This document shows positions 29,949 through 39,900 of a DNA stretch of 64,000 nt, piece after piece (the first letter of the stretch is position 1; every line of letters starts with the position of its first letter). Source of the stretch: Clostridia bacterium (GTDB taxonomy: Bacteria > Bacillota > Clostridia > TANB77 > CAG-508); assembly GCA_900753245.1 (NCBI GenBank), contig CAADYJ010000080.1:1-64000 (forward strand), in the 5' to 3' direction. The notes beneath the pieces were generated by a model. That model saw only the letters and a list, made by a program, of their open reading frames with translations. It had not been told where the DNA came from and made no database searches. The position numbers and the translations under genes were made by a program.

Positions 29949-30326
29949 TTATTTAAATGTAACTACGCAATTTGCTATTGCATATTCTTTTATATGTGAA
30001 AGACTTATATCTATATTTTCTATTTTTTCTTCCATGTCACAATTTATAAAACTTACGTATGGTCTTCCATCTTTATTATTTAAAATTTCTATGTTTGTCC
30101 ATACTATATCTGTTTTTTCTTCTAAACTTTCAGAAACAGCCTTAAAAATAGCCTCTTTTGCAGCAAACCTCACTGCAAAATGTTGATATTTCATATTATT
30201 CTTGCTACTGCAATACTCTATTTCTTTTTCTGTATAAACTCTATTTAAAAATTTATCTTCTAAATTTTCTATAGCATCTTCTATTCTGCTTACTTCAATT
30301 ATATCTACTCCGCACTTAACTTTCAT
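29949..30326 (-). CDS. acpS: Holo-[acyl-carrier-protein] synthase
   Basis: This is the 4'-phosphopantetheinyl transferase that activates acyl carrier protein. At 125 residues it matches the AcpS length. The two magnesium-binding residues are D8 (GVDIIEVSRI) and E58 in RFAAKEAIFKA. The C-terminal SLSHIKEYAIANCVV fits the family. It lies 21 bp downstream of the unknown gene at 30348 and 11 bp upstream of tatD. An acpS-near-wall-gene neighbourhood is common in Clostridia. Confidence 0.96.
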   Translation of the reverse strand: MKVKCGVDIIEVSRIEDAIENLEDKFLNRVYTEKEIEYCSSKNNMKYQHFAVRFAAKEAIFKAVSESLEEKTDIVWTNIEILNNKDGRPYVSFINCDMEEKIENIDISLSHIKEYAIANCVVTFK

Positions 30327-30347
30327 AATTGTCCCTTCAACTTTTTA

Positions 30348-31598
30348 TTATTTTCCTTTAAAATATAATAAAATAAAGTTTATAATATTAAATGTTAATG
30401 TAGCTGCTAATATTACTATTATTGCAAGATTTATTTTATTTGTTTTCTCTATATTTAAATCTTTATATGTAATATCATATTTATTTTTTATTTCATTATA
30501 TAAATAATCTAGCTCTAATGTTTTTCTCCATTTTTCATACATTAGAGAGCCTTCCATATCATTAGTAATTTCTTGAATCCAAAAATCACTTGTAAATTTT
30601 AAAAATTTCTCTCTTGTTTGTGCAAAGTTTCTTTTTTGCATAAATTCTAAATTTATTTTCTTTAAGTATAATTTTTTATACAAAGCCAAAATATATGTAT
30701 ATAAATATTCTCTTTCATATATAAATGGTAATTTTGTATAATTTTCTACACTTGCACTAGAAGTTAGCAATGCTGTTGATTGCTTATTAAATCCTATTTT
30801 TGCATATTTTCTTGTTTCTAATATCTTTTCGTTTTCTAGCTTTTCATTTAAATTTACTTGATATGAACTAGGTAATACATTTGTAAATTTTATAAATTCT
30901 TCCTTTATATTTTCAAAATCATTATCTATATTCCAACTATCTTGTTCTATACATGCATATGAATATGTTATAAACTTCTCTACGTCTAAATTCATATCTT
31001 TTGTGTTTATTGTTGGACCTGTAATTTTATTTATTATTGTAGATAATTCTTTAATATCTTTTAAATTATTTGTTTGTAATCGTATATTTTCATAGTCTTT
31101 TAAAAAACTATAATCTGCATTTATTTCCCTAAATTTATAATTAAAGTTTAATATATCAGAAAATTTATCATCATCTTCTACTATTGTTTTTAATAGTAAA
31201 AAACATATTCCACTTTTAAAACAAATTATTTCTATTTTTTGTATATTAAAAAATATTCCACTTCCGCCTTCTTGTCCCATTTTTCCTTGTACTACATTTC
31301 CTAAAGAATATTCAAATATGTTACATTCGTTTTTAGCTAACAAATTTGCTTTAACACCGTCTTCTAATTCGTTTAAACTTTTCATTTGTCTTCTAGTACG
31401 TCCAAATGACCAAAATAGTTTTTCTCTAATATTAGGTAAAAAATATGTATATAAATTTAAATCTTTTTCTTTTTCAAATATTTTTAGTTCACACTTTTTA
31501 TCTTTTAATAATTTTAATAAATATTTGTTATACTTCTTTTCCTCTACTAAATAAGGGTATATAAAGTAAGAATATTGATATTTTATCTTCTGTTCCAT
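30348..31598 (-). CDS. Unknown protein with C-terminal membrane helix
   Basis: I do not recognise this 416-residue protein. It is soluble-looking and rich in Lys, Glu, Asn and aromatic residues from the N-terminus (a YQYSYFIYPYLVEEKKY opening) to about residue 385. A single transmembrane helix follows (about 388-412: INLAIIVILAATLTFNIINF) and ends YFKGK. It thus looks tail-anchored, facing the cytoplasm. There is no signal peptide. AAAAGGAGAT precedes the ATG. It sits between the WG-repeat gene (55-bp gap with a hairpin) and acpS (21 bp), so it is in that operon. The CorA-like plan of a large soluble part followed by C-terminal helices was considered, but the CorA GMN motif is absent. Confidence 0.75.
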   Translation of the reverse strand: MEQKIKYQYSYFIYPYLVEEKKYNKYLLKLLKDKKCELKIFEKEKDLNLYTYFLPNIREKLFWSFGRTRRQMKSLNELEDGVKANLLAKNECNIFEYSLGNVVQGKMGQEGGSGIFFNIQKIEIICFKSGICFLLLKTIVEDDDKFSDILNFNYKFREINADYSFLKDYENIRLQTNNLKDIKELSTIINKITGPTINTKDMNLDVEKFITYSYACIEQDSWNIDNDFENIKEEFIKFTNVLPSSYQVNLNEKLENEKILETRKYAKIGFNKQSTALLTSSASVENYTKLPFIYEREYLYTYILALYKKLYLKKINLEFMQKRNFAQTREKFLKFTSDFWIQEITNDMEGSLMYEKWRKTLELDYLYNEIKNKYDITYKDLNIEKTNKINLAIIVILAATLTFNIINFILLYFKGK

Positions 31599-31611
31599 TT
31601 TTATCTCCTTT

Positions 31612-31645
31612 TACTTAAGTATGTTTAAAAAAACATCCTTAAGTA
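31612..31645 (-). repeat. Hairpin between the WG-repeat gene and the unknown gene
   Basis: TACTTAAG (31612-31619) pairs with CTTAAGTA (31638-31645), with ATGTTT/AAACAT pairing further in. No T-tract follows on the minus strand; it lies right before the ribosome site of the next gene and may tune its translation. Confidence 0.5.
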
Positions 31646-31653
31646 CTTTTATA

Positions 31654-33168
31654 TTATTTTGTATAATAATTTGCATTTATGTCTTGTGCTAAATGCCATT
31701 TACCAATAAAGTTAACTACAACATAATCTGTTAATTCATAAGTTGGTTCTACTACTACTTCACCTTTTTGGTTTAAAGCTCCCCATTTTCCGTCTTTTTT
31801 TACTGCTACATATCCATATTTGTTTTGCTCTGTTGCATCATCATAAATATAATTTACTACTACAATTCCTTTTGAATTTACATATCCATATTTTCCGTCC
31901 TTTTTGCTTAGGAAAATAGTATTTGTAGATAATATTTCTTGTGCTTTCTTTTCTTCTAATTTAAAGTTGTAGTATTTATATTCATCTGATACACGAACTT
32001 TAATATAGTTTTTGTCTTGGTTAATTTCACTGACTATTCCTGTTACTTTTATATTAAAGTTTCTGTCTATTAAATCACTTTGTCCGTCTTCCTTTTGAGC
32101 TTGTATAAAATCTGCTTCTTGTATGTATTTAATGTATGTATATGTAAAGTCTAATTTTGTCTCATTTCCTACACTAACTATTCCATATTTATTATCTTTT
32201 TTTGCTATATAACAATTTGCAAAGGCATAATTTATATCTTCATAAATAGCATCTATTTGTGCTTCTCCTTCAGTTGTAACTACTCCATATTTTCCATTTT
32301 TCTTTATTACAATGCTATCTGATTGAATTGATTTTACATCATCAAATTGTGCTTCTAAGAATGTTTCTTTATCACTATTTACTATTTTTAAAGTTCCATT
32401 CTCTTTAACAACATACATGTTGTTTCCATATACATTTTTTATTTCATCATAGTTTGGTTCTAATGCTATTGTTTTGTCGTAACGAACAACGCCATATTTA
32501 CCATTATCTGCTTTAACTATAAATCCGTTTTCATATTTTGAAGTAAGAGGTTCTATTTCAGCATATATATTTTCACAAATTATATTTCCTACTGAATCTA
32601 CTACTCCTTTTTTACCATCTTTTGTAGTTGTAAATACTCCTGATGTTCCTAACATAACTTCTATATTATCGTAATTACAACTTACAAGTTCTTTTCCATC
32701 TAAGTTTATTAGTCCATATTTTCCGTCTTTTTGTACTTTTAATACATTTTCTTCATACCATAAATTATTATTTTTGTCATGGTTTGTTAATGCTTCTACT
32801 TTATCATAACCATTAAATAATTGTTCATTTTTTTGGTTTACTGCTTTTGATGTATATGTACCATTTTCATAATTTACATTTTCTGTACATATGAATACTG
32901 GTTTTGTGTTTTCTGGTATAACTATCATTTCTGAATAAGTAGGTTCTATAATTACATTTTCTTTTGTGTCTATTACTCCCCATTTTCCATTTTCGTAAAT
33001 TGTATAATAAGCTAATACAAATGATTTTTCTGTTTTTTCTGGTTTATCTTTTAGTATTTCTTTAATTCCTATAACAAACATAATTATTACTAGTATTGCA
33101 ATTATTACGGCTGCTACTTTTTTCTTATTTAATTTGGCTTCTGTATTATATCTTCTACCTCTGCTCAT
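31654..33168 (-). CDS. Membrane-anchored WG-repeat protein
   Basis: This 504-residue protein has a basic N-terminus, one transmembrane helix (about 17-36) and then WG/KWG repeats to the end. Examples are NGKWGVIDTKENVIIEP, DGKYGLINLDGKELV, NGKYGVVTTEGEAQID and DGKWGALNQKGEVVVEP. At least eight units are visible, probably forming a beta-propeller-like or solenoid structure outside the membrane. Nothing enzymatic is seen. WG repeats are widespread in Firmicutes surface proteins of unknown role. GGGAGAGA lies before the ATG. It is the first gene of the operon that includes acpS and tatD, downstream of spoIIE and a terminator. Confidence 0.85.
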   Translation of the reverse strand: MSRGRRYNTEAKLNKKKVAAVIIAILVIIMFVIGIKEILKDKPEKTEKSFVLAYYTIYENGKWGVIDTKENVIIEPTYSEMIVIPENTKPVFICTENVNYENGTYTSKAVNQKNEQLFNGYDKVEALTNHDKNNNLWYEENVLKVQKDGKYGLINLDGKELVSCNYDNIEVMLGTSGVFTTTKDGKKGVVDSVGNIICENIYAEIEPLTSKYENGFIVKADNGKYGVVRYDKTIALEPNYDEIKNVYGNNMYVVKENGTLKIVNSDKETFLEAQFDDVKSIQSDSIVIKKNGKYGVVTTEGEAQIDAIYEDINYAFANCYIAKKDNKYGIVSVGNETKLDFTYTYIKYIQEADFIQAQKEDGQSDLIDRNFNIKVTGIVSEINQDKNYIKVRVSDEYKYYNFKLEEKKAQEILSTNTIFLSKKDGKYGYVNSKGIVVVNYIYDDATEQNKYGYVAVKKDGKWGALNQKGEVVVEPTYELTDYVVVNFIGKWHLAQDINANYYTK

Positions 33169-33201
33169 ATATATCTCTCCCTATTATTTTTTTACATATA
33201 C

Positions 33202-33231
33202 ACTATATCATATTTTGACATAAAAAAACAA
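33202..33231 (-). promoter_or_regulatory. Promoter of the WG-acpS-tatD operon
   Basis: Minus-strand TTGTTT (33231-33226), an 18-bp spacer and TGATATAGT (extended -10; TATAGT at 33207-33202). The -35 box overlaps the spoIIE terminator. Confidence 0.45.
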
Positions 33232-33250
33232 GGTTTTTCACCTTGTTTTT
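33222..33250. terminator. Terminator of spoIIE
   Basis: An 11-bp stem (AAAAACAAGGT and complement) with A- and T-runs on both sides begins right after the spoIIE stop and can work in either direction. Confidence 0.8.
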
Positions 33251-33251
33251 A

Positions 33252-35750
33252 CTACTTTTGTTTTATTTTTGCAACTATAACTGTCATATCATCTTTTTGT
33301 ATTCCATAGTTATTGTCAATTGCTTCTTGTAAAATAATGTCTGCTATTTTTTGTACATCTTCTGTATCCATTTCTTCTAATAGGAATTTTAGCCACAATT
33401 CTTTATTTGTATATTCTGTACAAGACTCTAATATTCCATCACTACACATAACTAAAATGTCTCCATCTTCTAAAGCTCTATCATATACAACTAAATCTAT
33501 ATCATTTAATATTCCTGTTGGAAGTGATAACGATTTTAGTATTTCTACATTTCTTCTATTTTTTACATATGTTGGACATGCTCCGTTTTTTATAAATTCT
33601 AATTTTCCTTCATATAAGTCAAGAATTGCTACATCTAATGTTGCGTACATATCTTCTTCTCCTGTAGCAGATAAAGTAGAATTTATTAGTCTTAAAGAGC
33701 TATCTTTTTCAAATCCTGAAGATAATAATTTTTCAAGCATTGCTATTGCTGTTTTACTTGCTTTTCTTGCTTCTTTTCCAGAACCTTTTCCATCACTTAT
33801 AGCAAGTAAATATTTGCCATCATCTAGTTTTGTTTGTAAAGATGTATCTCCTGATATACTAGAGCCTGCTTTTGTTGTTCGTGCTATTCCTATTTGCAAA
33901 CTTTGCTTATCTTCTGTTACATATGTAAATGCACAAATTGTTTTATTACTTCTTAAGCCACACTCTTGTTTTTGTAATACCATTTGCTCTCCAAAAACTT
34001 TGCTTATTAATTTTCCCATTTTCTTAATATCGCAAGGTTTCTTTTCCACATCTTCACACGTATTTGTGTATAACGTTGCTTGTATTCTTCCGCTTTCTTC
34101 CTTTTTTATAGAAATATTTTCAATTTTTATATTTTTTTCTTCAAACAAGCATTTTATTTGCTCTTTTTCTTCTGTAAATTCTTCTTTTTTGTTTTCTTCT
34201 ATTTCGTCTGCAAGTGCACCTAATGCTTTAGAAACTTCTTCTAGTTGGTTTGAAACTGCTTTTTTATTTTCTTCTAGTTTCTTTTTCCATATAAAGTTTA
34301 ATTTACTTACTTTATATGCTTCATTAAATGCTTTTACTATTTGTTCTATATCTTCTTGTACTACATCATTTATATAGTCTTTTTCAAAACCTACTATATA
34401 GTTGTTATGGTCTGCAAATACTTTTATTACATCATTTGCATCTATTTTTTCTTTCTCTAGTAGTATTTCAAAAAGATCTTCTACTGTTGTATCTTGTGGG
34501 TCATAAACATCATCAAATAATATGTTTGCTTCCATTCCTTCTAAGTTATTTTGTAGTTCTCTTTCAAATATTTTAAAATTATCTTCTTCTTGTTTTTTTA
34601 ATTCTTCCTCATCTACTATTGTAGCTGCGGCCTCTTTATAAGTTTTTGCCATTTCAGATATTGTTTCTGACATATTGTTTAAACGGAATATTGCTTCTTT
34701 ATTATCTTCTAAAACTCTTCCTGTTGTTTCTGGTAATAATTTTGTTTTTCCATACAAGTCTTCTATATCTATTTTTACTTTTTTAGGAACTGCAAGTAAT
34801 CCTAATGAAGCTATTAAAATTTCTTGTATATGTATTATTGAAGATGTATTTCCATTTGTTACATATGTAAGTAGAACATTTCCTAATATAAACCCTATTA
34901 TTACTCCTATTTTTCCTAGTTTGTTAAATATTCCTGCTATCATTCCTGAAAGTGCATATGTGGCTATTATTATTGGTTCTCCATTAGATATAATTCCTAT
35001 TACACTTCCTATTGTAACACCTGCAGTTGCTCCTACTAATATTCCATTTTTCCAACCTAATATTAGTACTATTAATATGCATAATATGTTTCTTATGCTA
35101 AATCCAAAAGCATATAGTGAACCTAAACTACTCACGGCTATAGCTATTAGAAGACTTGCTCCCATTATTTCTTCTATTGTATATGCTCTTTTTTCGCCTA
35201 TATTTTCTATTACAGATATTGAATTTACAAATATTTTATAGAATATGTATGCACATATGCTATACATTAAACTAAATATTAAATCGTATACATAGAATTC
35301 TTTAAAGAATATTCCTGCTGCTTGTACTATGAAACTACTTATTAATAAACGTAAACCTAATTTTCTATTTTCATTTACTTCATTTTCAAATTTTGGTGCT
35401 CTTATTAACATACTTACTAAAACTAAAAGTATTGTTAATATTGTGTTTAGTGCGTTTGTACTTCCAAATGAAATAAATGTACCTATTATTACTACTATAG
35501 ATAGTATTCCTATTGGGATGCATGAACTTAAAGCTGCTACTAATATTGCTACTCCAAATGGTGCAAGTTTTACTGCATCTGTTCCTATTCCAACAAATGA
35601 AAGCATAAACGCTAATATATATAATATACATGTTTTTTTGTTAAAACATTTTTTTAGTGTTTGTTTTATATTTGTTTTTTTATTAAATTCTACATCCTCT
35701 TTTCGATTTTCTTCGAAATCTCTTGCTATATTTTGAAACATCCTTACCAC
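33252..35750 (-). CDS. spoIIE: Stage II sporulation protein E (SpoIIE)
   Basis: This 832-residue membrane phosphatase activates sigma-F by dephosphorylating SpoIIAA and helps form the asymmetric septum. About ten hydrophobic segments fill residues 40-330. A long coiled regulatory part follows (about 350-580), then a PP2C domain with SDGKGSGKEA (about 650), CSDGILES (about 767) and DDMTVIVAKI (about 820). All key aspartates are present. The frame opens at GTG 35750, but ATG at 35741, with GGGGTGG five bases before it, is an equally good or better start. Its presence means the organism belongs to a spore-forming lineage. Candidate Spo0A-type control is described upstream. Confidence 0.95.
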   Translation of the reverse strand: MVRMFQNIARDFEENRKEDVEFNKKTNIKQTLKKCFNKKTCILYILAFMLSFVGIGTDAVKLAPFGVAILVAALSSCIPIGILSIVVIIGTFISFGSTNALNTILTILLVLVSMLIRAPKFENEVNENRKLGLRLLISSFIVQAAGIFFKEFYVYDLIFSLMYSICAYIFYKIFVNSISVIENIGEKRAYTIEEIMGASLLIAIAVSSLGSLYAFGFSIRNILCILIVLILGWKNGILVGATAGVTIGSVIGIISNGEPIIIATYALSGMIAGIFNKLGKIGVIIGFILGNVLLTYVTNGNTSSIIHIQEILIASLGLLAVPKKVKIDIEDLYGKTKLLPETTGRVLEDNKEAIFRLNNMSETISEMAKTYKEAAATIVDEEELKKQEEDNFKIFERELQNNLEGMEANILFDDVYDPQDTTVEDLFEILLEKEKIDANDVIKVFADHNNYIVGFEKDYINDVVQEDIEQIVKAFNEAYKVSKLNFIWKKKLEENKKAVSNQLEEVSKALGALADEIEENKKEEFTEEKEQIKCLFEEKNIKIENISIKKEESGRIQATLYTNTCEDVEKKPCDIKKMGKLISKVFGEQMVLQKQECGLRSNKTICAFTYVTEDKQSLQIGIARTTKAGSSISGDTSLQTKLDDGKYLLAISDGKGSGKEARKASKTAIAMLEKLLSSGFEKDSSLRLINSTLSATGEEDMYATLDVAILDLYEGKLEFIKNGACPTYVKNRRNVEILKSLSLPTGILNDIDLVVYDRALEDGDILVMCSDGILESCTEYTNKELWLKFLLEEMDTEDVQKIADIILQEAIDNNYGIQKDDMTVIVAKIKQK

Positions 35751-35785
35751 CCCATAAACTTTTTTATTTTTCTTTTGCTTGTCCT

Positions 35786-35819
35786 ATTGTAGTATATTTG
35801 TGCTACATTATTTGTCGTT
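35786..35819 (-). promoter_or_regulatory. Candidate Spo0A-controlled promoter of spoIIE
   Basis: A TACAAT -10 (35791-35786) on the minus strand is preceded, after a 20-bp spacer, by CGACAA. This lies inside AACGACAAA (35819-35811), which matches the Spo0A box core. Long spacers with 0A boxes occur at spoIIE/spoIIG promoters in Bacillus. The rest of the 353-bp gap (35751-36103) is AT-rich and holds only the lipoprotein gene's terminator. Confidence 0.4.
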
Positions 35820-36050
35820 TTTAATACGAAATTTAAAAAAGTTTTTTACATTTTGTGATATATTTTTATTTTTTACTCCTTTTTTATTATTCTTTTGTGA
35901 AATTCTTTTTCTATTTTATCGTAAAAAGGCTAAAAATACAAGAGATTATTTGATATTTATATTTTATCTTAATATCAAAGTTAAGATATAATCTCAAGAA
36001 TATATTTGTTTTTTTGTTATTTTTTCCATTTATTGACATTTATAAAAAAA

Positions 36051-36079
36051 CCACACACTCTTTACTAAAGAGTGTGTGG
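36051..36079 (-). terminator. Terminator of the lipoprotein gene
   Basis: A perfect 14-bp stem CCACACACTCTTTA/complement is followed on the minus strand by TTTTTTTATAA, 24 bp past the stop. Confidence 0.9.
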
Positions 36080-36103
36080 TGAATCAATGCGAATATTTAG
36101 TTT

Positions 36104-36727
36104 TTATTCAGTTGGCGGTGTGAGGTAGCAAGTTAATTTTTCTTTAGTTGCAATATTTCTAAGTGAAAATTCTTGTTCTCCATCCCAGTTAGAATATTCT
36201 GGATGGTATTCTACATATTTAGGCCATTCTGAAACTTTTGAACCTAATGCAACTTTAAATCCATATCCATCCAAACCTTTGTTAAATAGTATTTTGTCTG
36301 CTGATTTTAATTGGTAATGCTGGTTCTCTTCCATATTAATAATATACTCTTCACTTTCATTATATATTACTATTGCTGGTTTGGCAGATTCTAATTGTCC
36401 CATATAATCTTCCATCGATGTAAAATCTGTGATGTATGTTACTTCACCTGGATCTGCAGAATCTGTTTCTTCTGCTGTTGTTTCTTCCTCTACTGTCTCA
36501 TCTTCACTTGTTGTTTCCTCTGTTACTGCTTCATCTTCTTTTGTTTCAGGTTCTGCAGTAGGTTCTTCTTTTACTTCTTCAGTTGCTTCTTCTACTGTTG
36601 GCGTTTCGTCTGTAGCAACTTCTGGCTGTGTTTCTGCTTTTGAATTGCCACACCCAACAAGTAAACAAGCAATTAAGCTTAATGTAACAAGTAACCGCAT
36701 TGATTTTGTTTTGTAATTCTTTTTCAT
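36104..36727 (-). CDS. Lipoprotein with Glu/Thr-rich linker
   Basis: This 207-residue protein has a lipoprotein signal with lipobox LLVGC, so C26 should be lipidated and the protein held on the outer face of the membrane. Residues 30-95 are a low-complexity Glu/Thr/Pro linker. A C-terminal domain follows (about 96-207) that I do not recognise (VTYITDFTSMEDYMGQLE opening, YHPEYSNWDGEQEFSLRN later). GGAGGA precedes the ATG. It stands alone, with its own strong promoter and terminator. Its codon use looks less AT-biased than its neighbours, which might point to recent acquisition. Confidence 0.85.
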   Translation of the reverse strand: MKKNYKTKSMRLLVTLSLIACLLVGCGNSKAETQPEVATDETPTVEEATEEVKEEPTAEPETKEDEAVTEETTSEDETVEEETTAEETDSADPGEVTYITDFTSMEDYMGQLESAKPAIVIYNESEEYIINMEENQHYQLKSADKILFNKGLDGYGFKVALGSKVSEWPKYVEYHPEYSNWDGEQEFSLRNIATKEKLTCYLTPPTE

Positions 36728-36803
36728 ACTAATTCCTCCTGTTTTTTACCATATTGTTTTTAGTTTCATGAAAAAATTACAACTATACTTTTTCATAGAT
36801 AAT

Positions 36804-36832
36804 AGTATATCATTGTTTCCAAATTATGTCAA
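36804..36832 (-). promoter_or_regulatory. Promoter of the lipoprotein gene
   Basis: Minus-strand TTGACA (36832-36827), a 17-bp spacer and TGATATACT (TATACT at 36809-36804): both boxes and an extended -10. Confidence 0.75.
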
Positions 36833-36864
36833 TCTTTTTTTTAATATTTTTTGTTTTTATGTCT

Positions 36865-36894
36865 AAAAATGGAGCCTATTTAGACTCCATTTTT
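36865..36894 (-). terminator. Terminator of the first surface-protein pair
   Basis: AAAAATGGAG and CTCCATTTTT arms, with one mismatch near the loop, lie 9 bp past the stop of the gene at 36903 and are followed by an AT-rich run on the minus strand. Confidence 0.7.
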
Positions 36895-36902
36895 AATATT
36901 TA

Positions 36903-39900
36903 CTATTTTTTTAGTATTTTTCTTCTAATAAATACTATTCCTCCAGCTAATAAACCAATTGCTATAATTGTTGTAATTGTAATTATAATGTATAATCCTG
37001 CATTACCAAATGGTGGTAATATTTTTACTATTTCTGCTCTGTCTGAATCTATTTCTTGTGGTTCCATTGTTGGATCTTGATTTCCTACTACAGAATATTC
37101 GTTTCTTCTTCCTACATTGTTGCTTGTTTTTACTATTTCTACAATATTCTTGTATGTTAAATCATCTGTTTTGTTCTCTGCAGTTATTAATTGTGTTAAT
37201 ACTAAATTTGTACTTGCACTTGATTTTTTATTATCATAAAGATCTGGCACTAACTCTGTTTTAGCTATTGTAGCATTTTCTTTGGTTGTAATTATTGTAT
37301 TATATCGTTCTACTTTTGATTTCAAATTCTTATTTACTAAATCTTGAGTTTTATCTTGAGTTATTAACTTATCTTGAGTTATTACTTCCCAATCTGTATT
37401 TTCAGCTAAACTACTATCAAATTGTAAGTTATTTGCTACATAGTCTATTATTTGATTTGCAGTTGTTTTTACTATTGTGTTTTTATCGGCTACTGTTCCT
37501 GTGTAATAGAATTGATTATCTTTATAGTCTACTTCACCAACATTTGTTACTGTTATTTGGTAAGTAATTTGTATTTTTGCGCCATGCATTAATTCTTCAT
37601 CCATGCTTAATTGAATTAATCCTAATCTAGAATCTTTTGTATTTTTTGCTCTAATGTTTGCTATACTTCCAAATTTATTTTCATCTAACATATTATTTTT
37701 ATATCCTGTGTCATATTTTTTGTGATCTTTCCATAATATATTACTTGCTGTTTGTTTTGCATCAAATAGTGTAGATCCATCTGCTAATGTAAGTTTTACA
37801 TTTGTTACTTCTTTATTTATTTCAAGTTGTGCTTTTGGTCTTTCTTCTAATCCTAAATCCACATTTTGAACTTTATATATTGAAGTATCTTGTACTGCAT
37901 CTTTAGTATCTGTTTGTGTTCTATCATATTCGAATTCTATAACCATCATACCTGTTTCTGCTGTCATTTTAGTATTGTCAATTAAATCTTTTATTAAGTC
38001 TTCTCTTGAATTCATTGTATTATAATCAGCTTTATGAGCTGCTAATACTTCTGCTTTATAGTTTGTAACATTTTTTTCTGAATATTCTATTACTTTGTTT
38101 CTACGAGATTCTATATCTTTTGCATCTGATGCGTTTTGATTTTTGCTTAAAGATATACTATCCGCAGTAGTTATATCATACAAATATCCTTTTTGTTCAT
38201 TATCGTTAAGTTGTTTCTTTATTGCTGTTTCATTATTTGTACAATTATCTGTATTATAAGCATGTATTTTTGTTATTATTTCTCCTTTTTGTTCTTGTCC
38301 ATTTACCCATGTAGAGTTTCTTCTCCATTCATATGTTTTGTTTTGAGGTATATCTTTTTGATATGTTGTAGATTTATAGTCTTGTCCATTGTAAGATTTG
38401 CTATTTAAGCCTCCTAATTCGCTTGGATATACAGTTCTTACTGTATCACCATATATAAATCTTACTACATATTTACCAGGCATAAATGATTTAAATGCAT
38501 ATTTTCCTTTATGTTCATTTCCTAAATCTATATTTCCTACAATGTTAGATAAACCTATAATTGGTGTTTCAGATTGTACAGTTCCTGAACCAGTTCCTTT
38601 TCCTATTGCATTTGTTCCAAAGTTACCTATTTGATTTGTTCCAAATTCTCTCCATACAAATTCTTTTCCATCATCTAATAATTCTACTAATTGTACAGTT
38701 ACACCATCTATTAATGTTTCTGAGTTTTCTCTTAAACCATTTCCTATTGCTACTTTTTCTCCACTTACTTTTCTTTCATCTTCCCATACAGTTCCAGATA
38801 TTACTCTATTATGATCATCATTGCGATCTATTTTTAATTTAATATTTGGTGCTTTATCTGTATCGTCTTCAAAGTTTTTATAATTAGGTGTTCCATCTTT
38901 TGGTACATCTGTTGGATTTAAGTTACCTGGATTTGAATCTCTATCTACAATACCTGCTGGTTGTCCTGATACATCTCCTTCTACGTTTGGTATTGTTGTT
39001 CCTTCTTTATATTTAGTAGTATATCCATTTATTTCTGCAATATTTTCTTTACCTACTCCAATTACATTTCCTGTTGCTAAATCTTCATCTAGTATAATCC
39101 AATCTTCATTGTTTTCAGTCTTTTTGTTTACTTCGAATGTTAAGTAAATATATGCTGTTTTTCCTGAAGTTAAATATAAACCTTCTGCTTCACTTCTTAC
39201 ATTATTTCCATTATTATCTATTTCTTGAGAGTTTTTGCCTAAACCAGTAATATATAAATTTTTATAATGGTTTATATCTGTTCTTGTTCCAGCTTGTTTA
39301 TATATGCTTGCATTATTACCATTTACTAAGTATTTTTTATTGCTAACTTGAATATATGAACGTTCTGGTACATAAGTTAAATCTTCATCATAGTAATCTA
39401 CTATTTCGTCTGCTCTACATAGTATGCTTTGTGATTGGTTTCTTACTCCTATTTTGTATGTAATATATACTTTTAATTCGTCATCTTTACTCTTTCCAAG
39501 TTCATTATAATTTCCGTACATACTTACTTTGTATGCATAATCAGATGCATATAATTCTCTAGTATATTCTGTATTGTAATAACGTTTTTCTGAATCTATA
39601 AGTCCTATATCAGATAACCTTAAATCAATATCCCATACATTTTGTACATTTTCACTTCCACAGTTTGGACATGTATTTACACCATAATCTTCTGAAAAGT
39701 TTAATTCATCATTTGTTCCTGTTCTTCCACAATTATTGCATTTAAATTTATCTAATTTATTGTATGTGTATTCATGTGTTTGACCATTTGTCTCTAGTGT
39801 TACTTTATATACATCTTTATTTAAAGCTAAATCTGAAGTTCTTCTTAATGTATATCCTTGATTAATGTATAAGTTAGCATCATTTTTGTATAAGTAATGT

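Noticed and set aside
30348..31598. CorA-type magnesium transporter
   Set aside because: C-terminal helix is single and the GMN motif is missing.
33313..34377. Long plus-strand open frame opposite spoIIE
   Set aside because: It is antisense to a certain gene, Ser/Phe-rich as expected from the complement of AT-rich Lys/Glu codons, and has no ribosome site.
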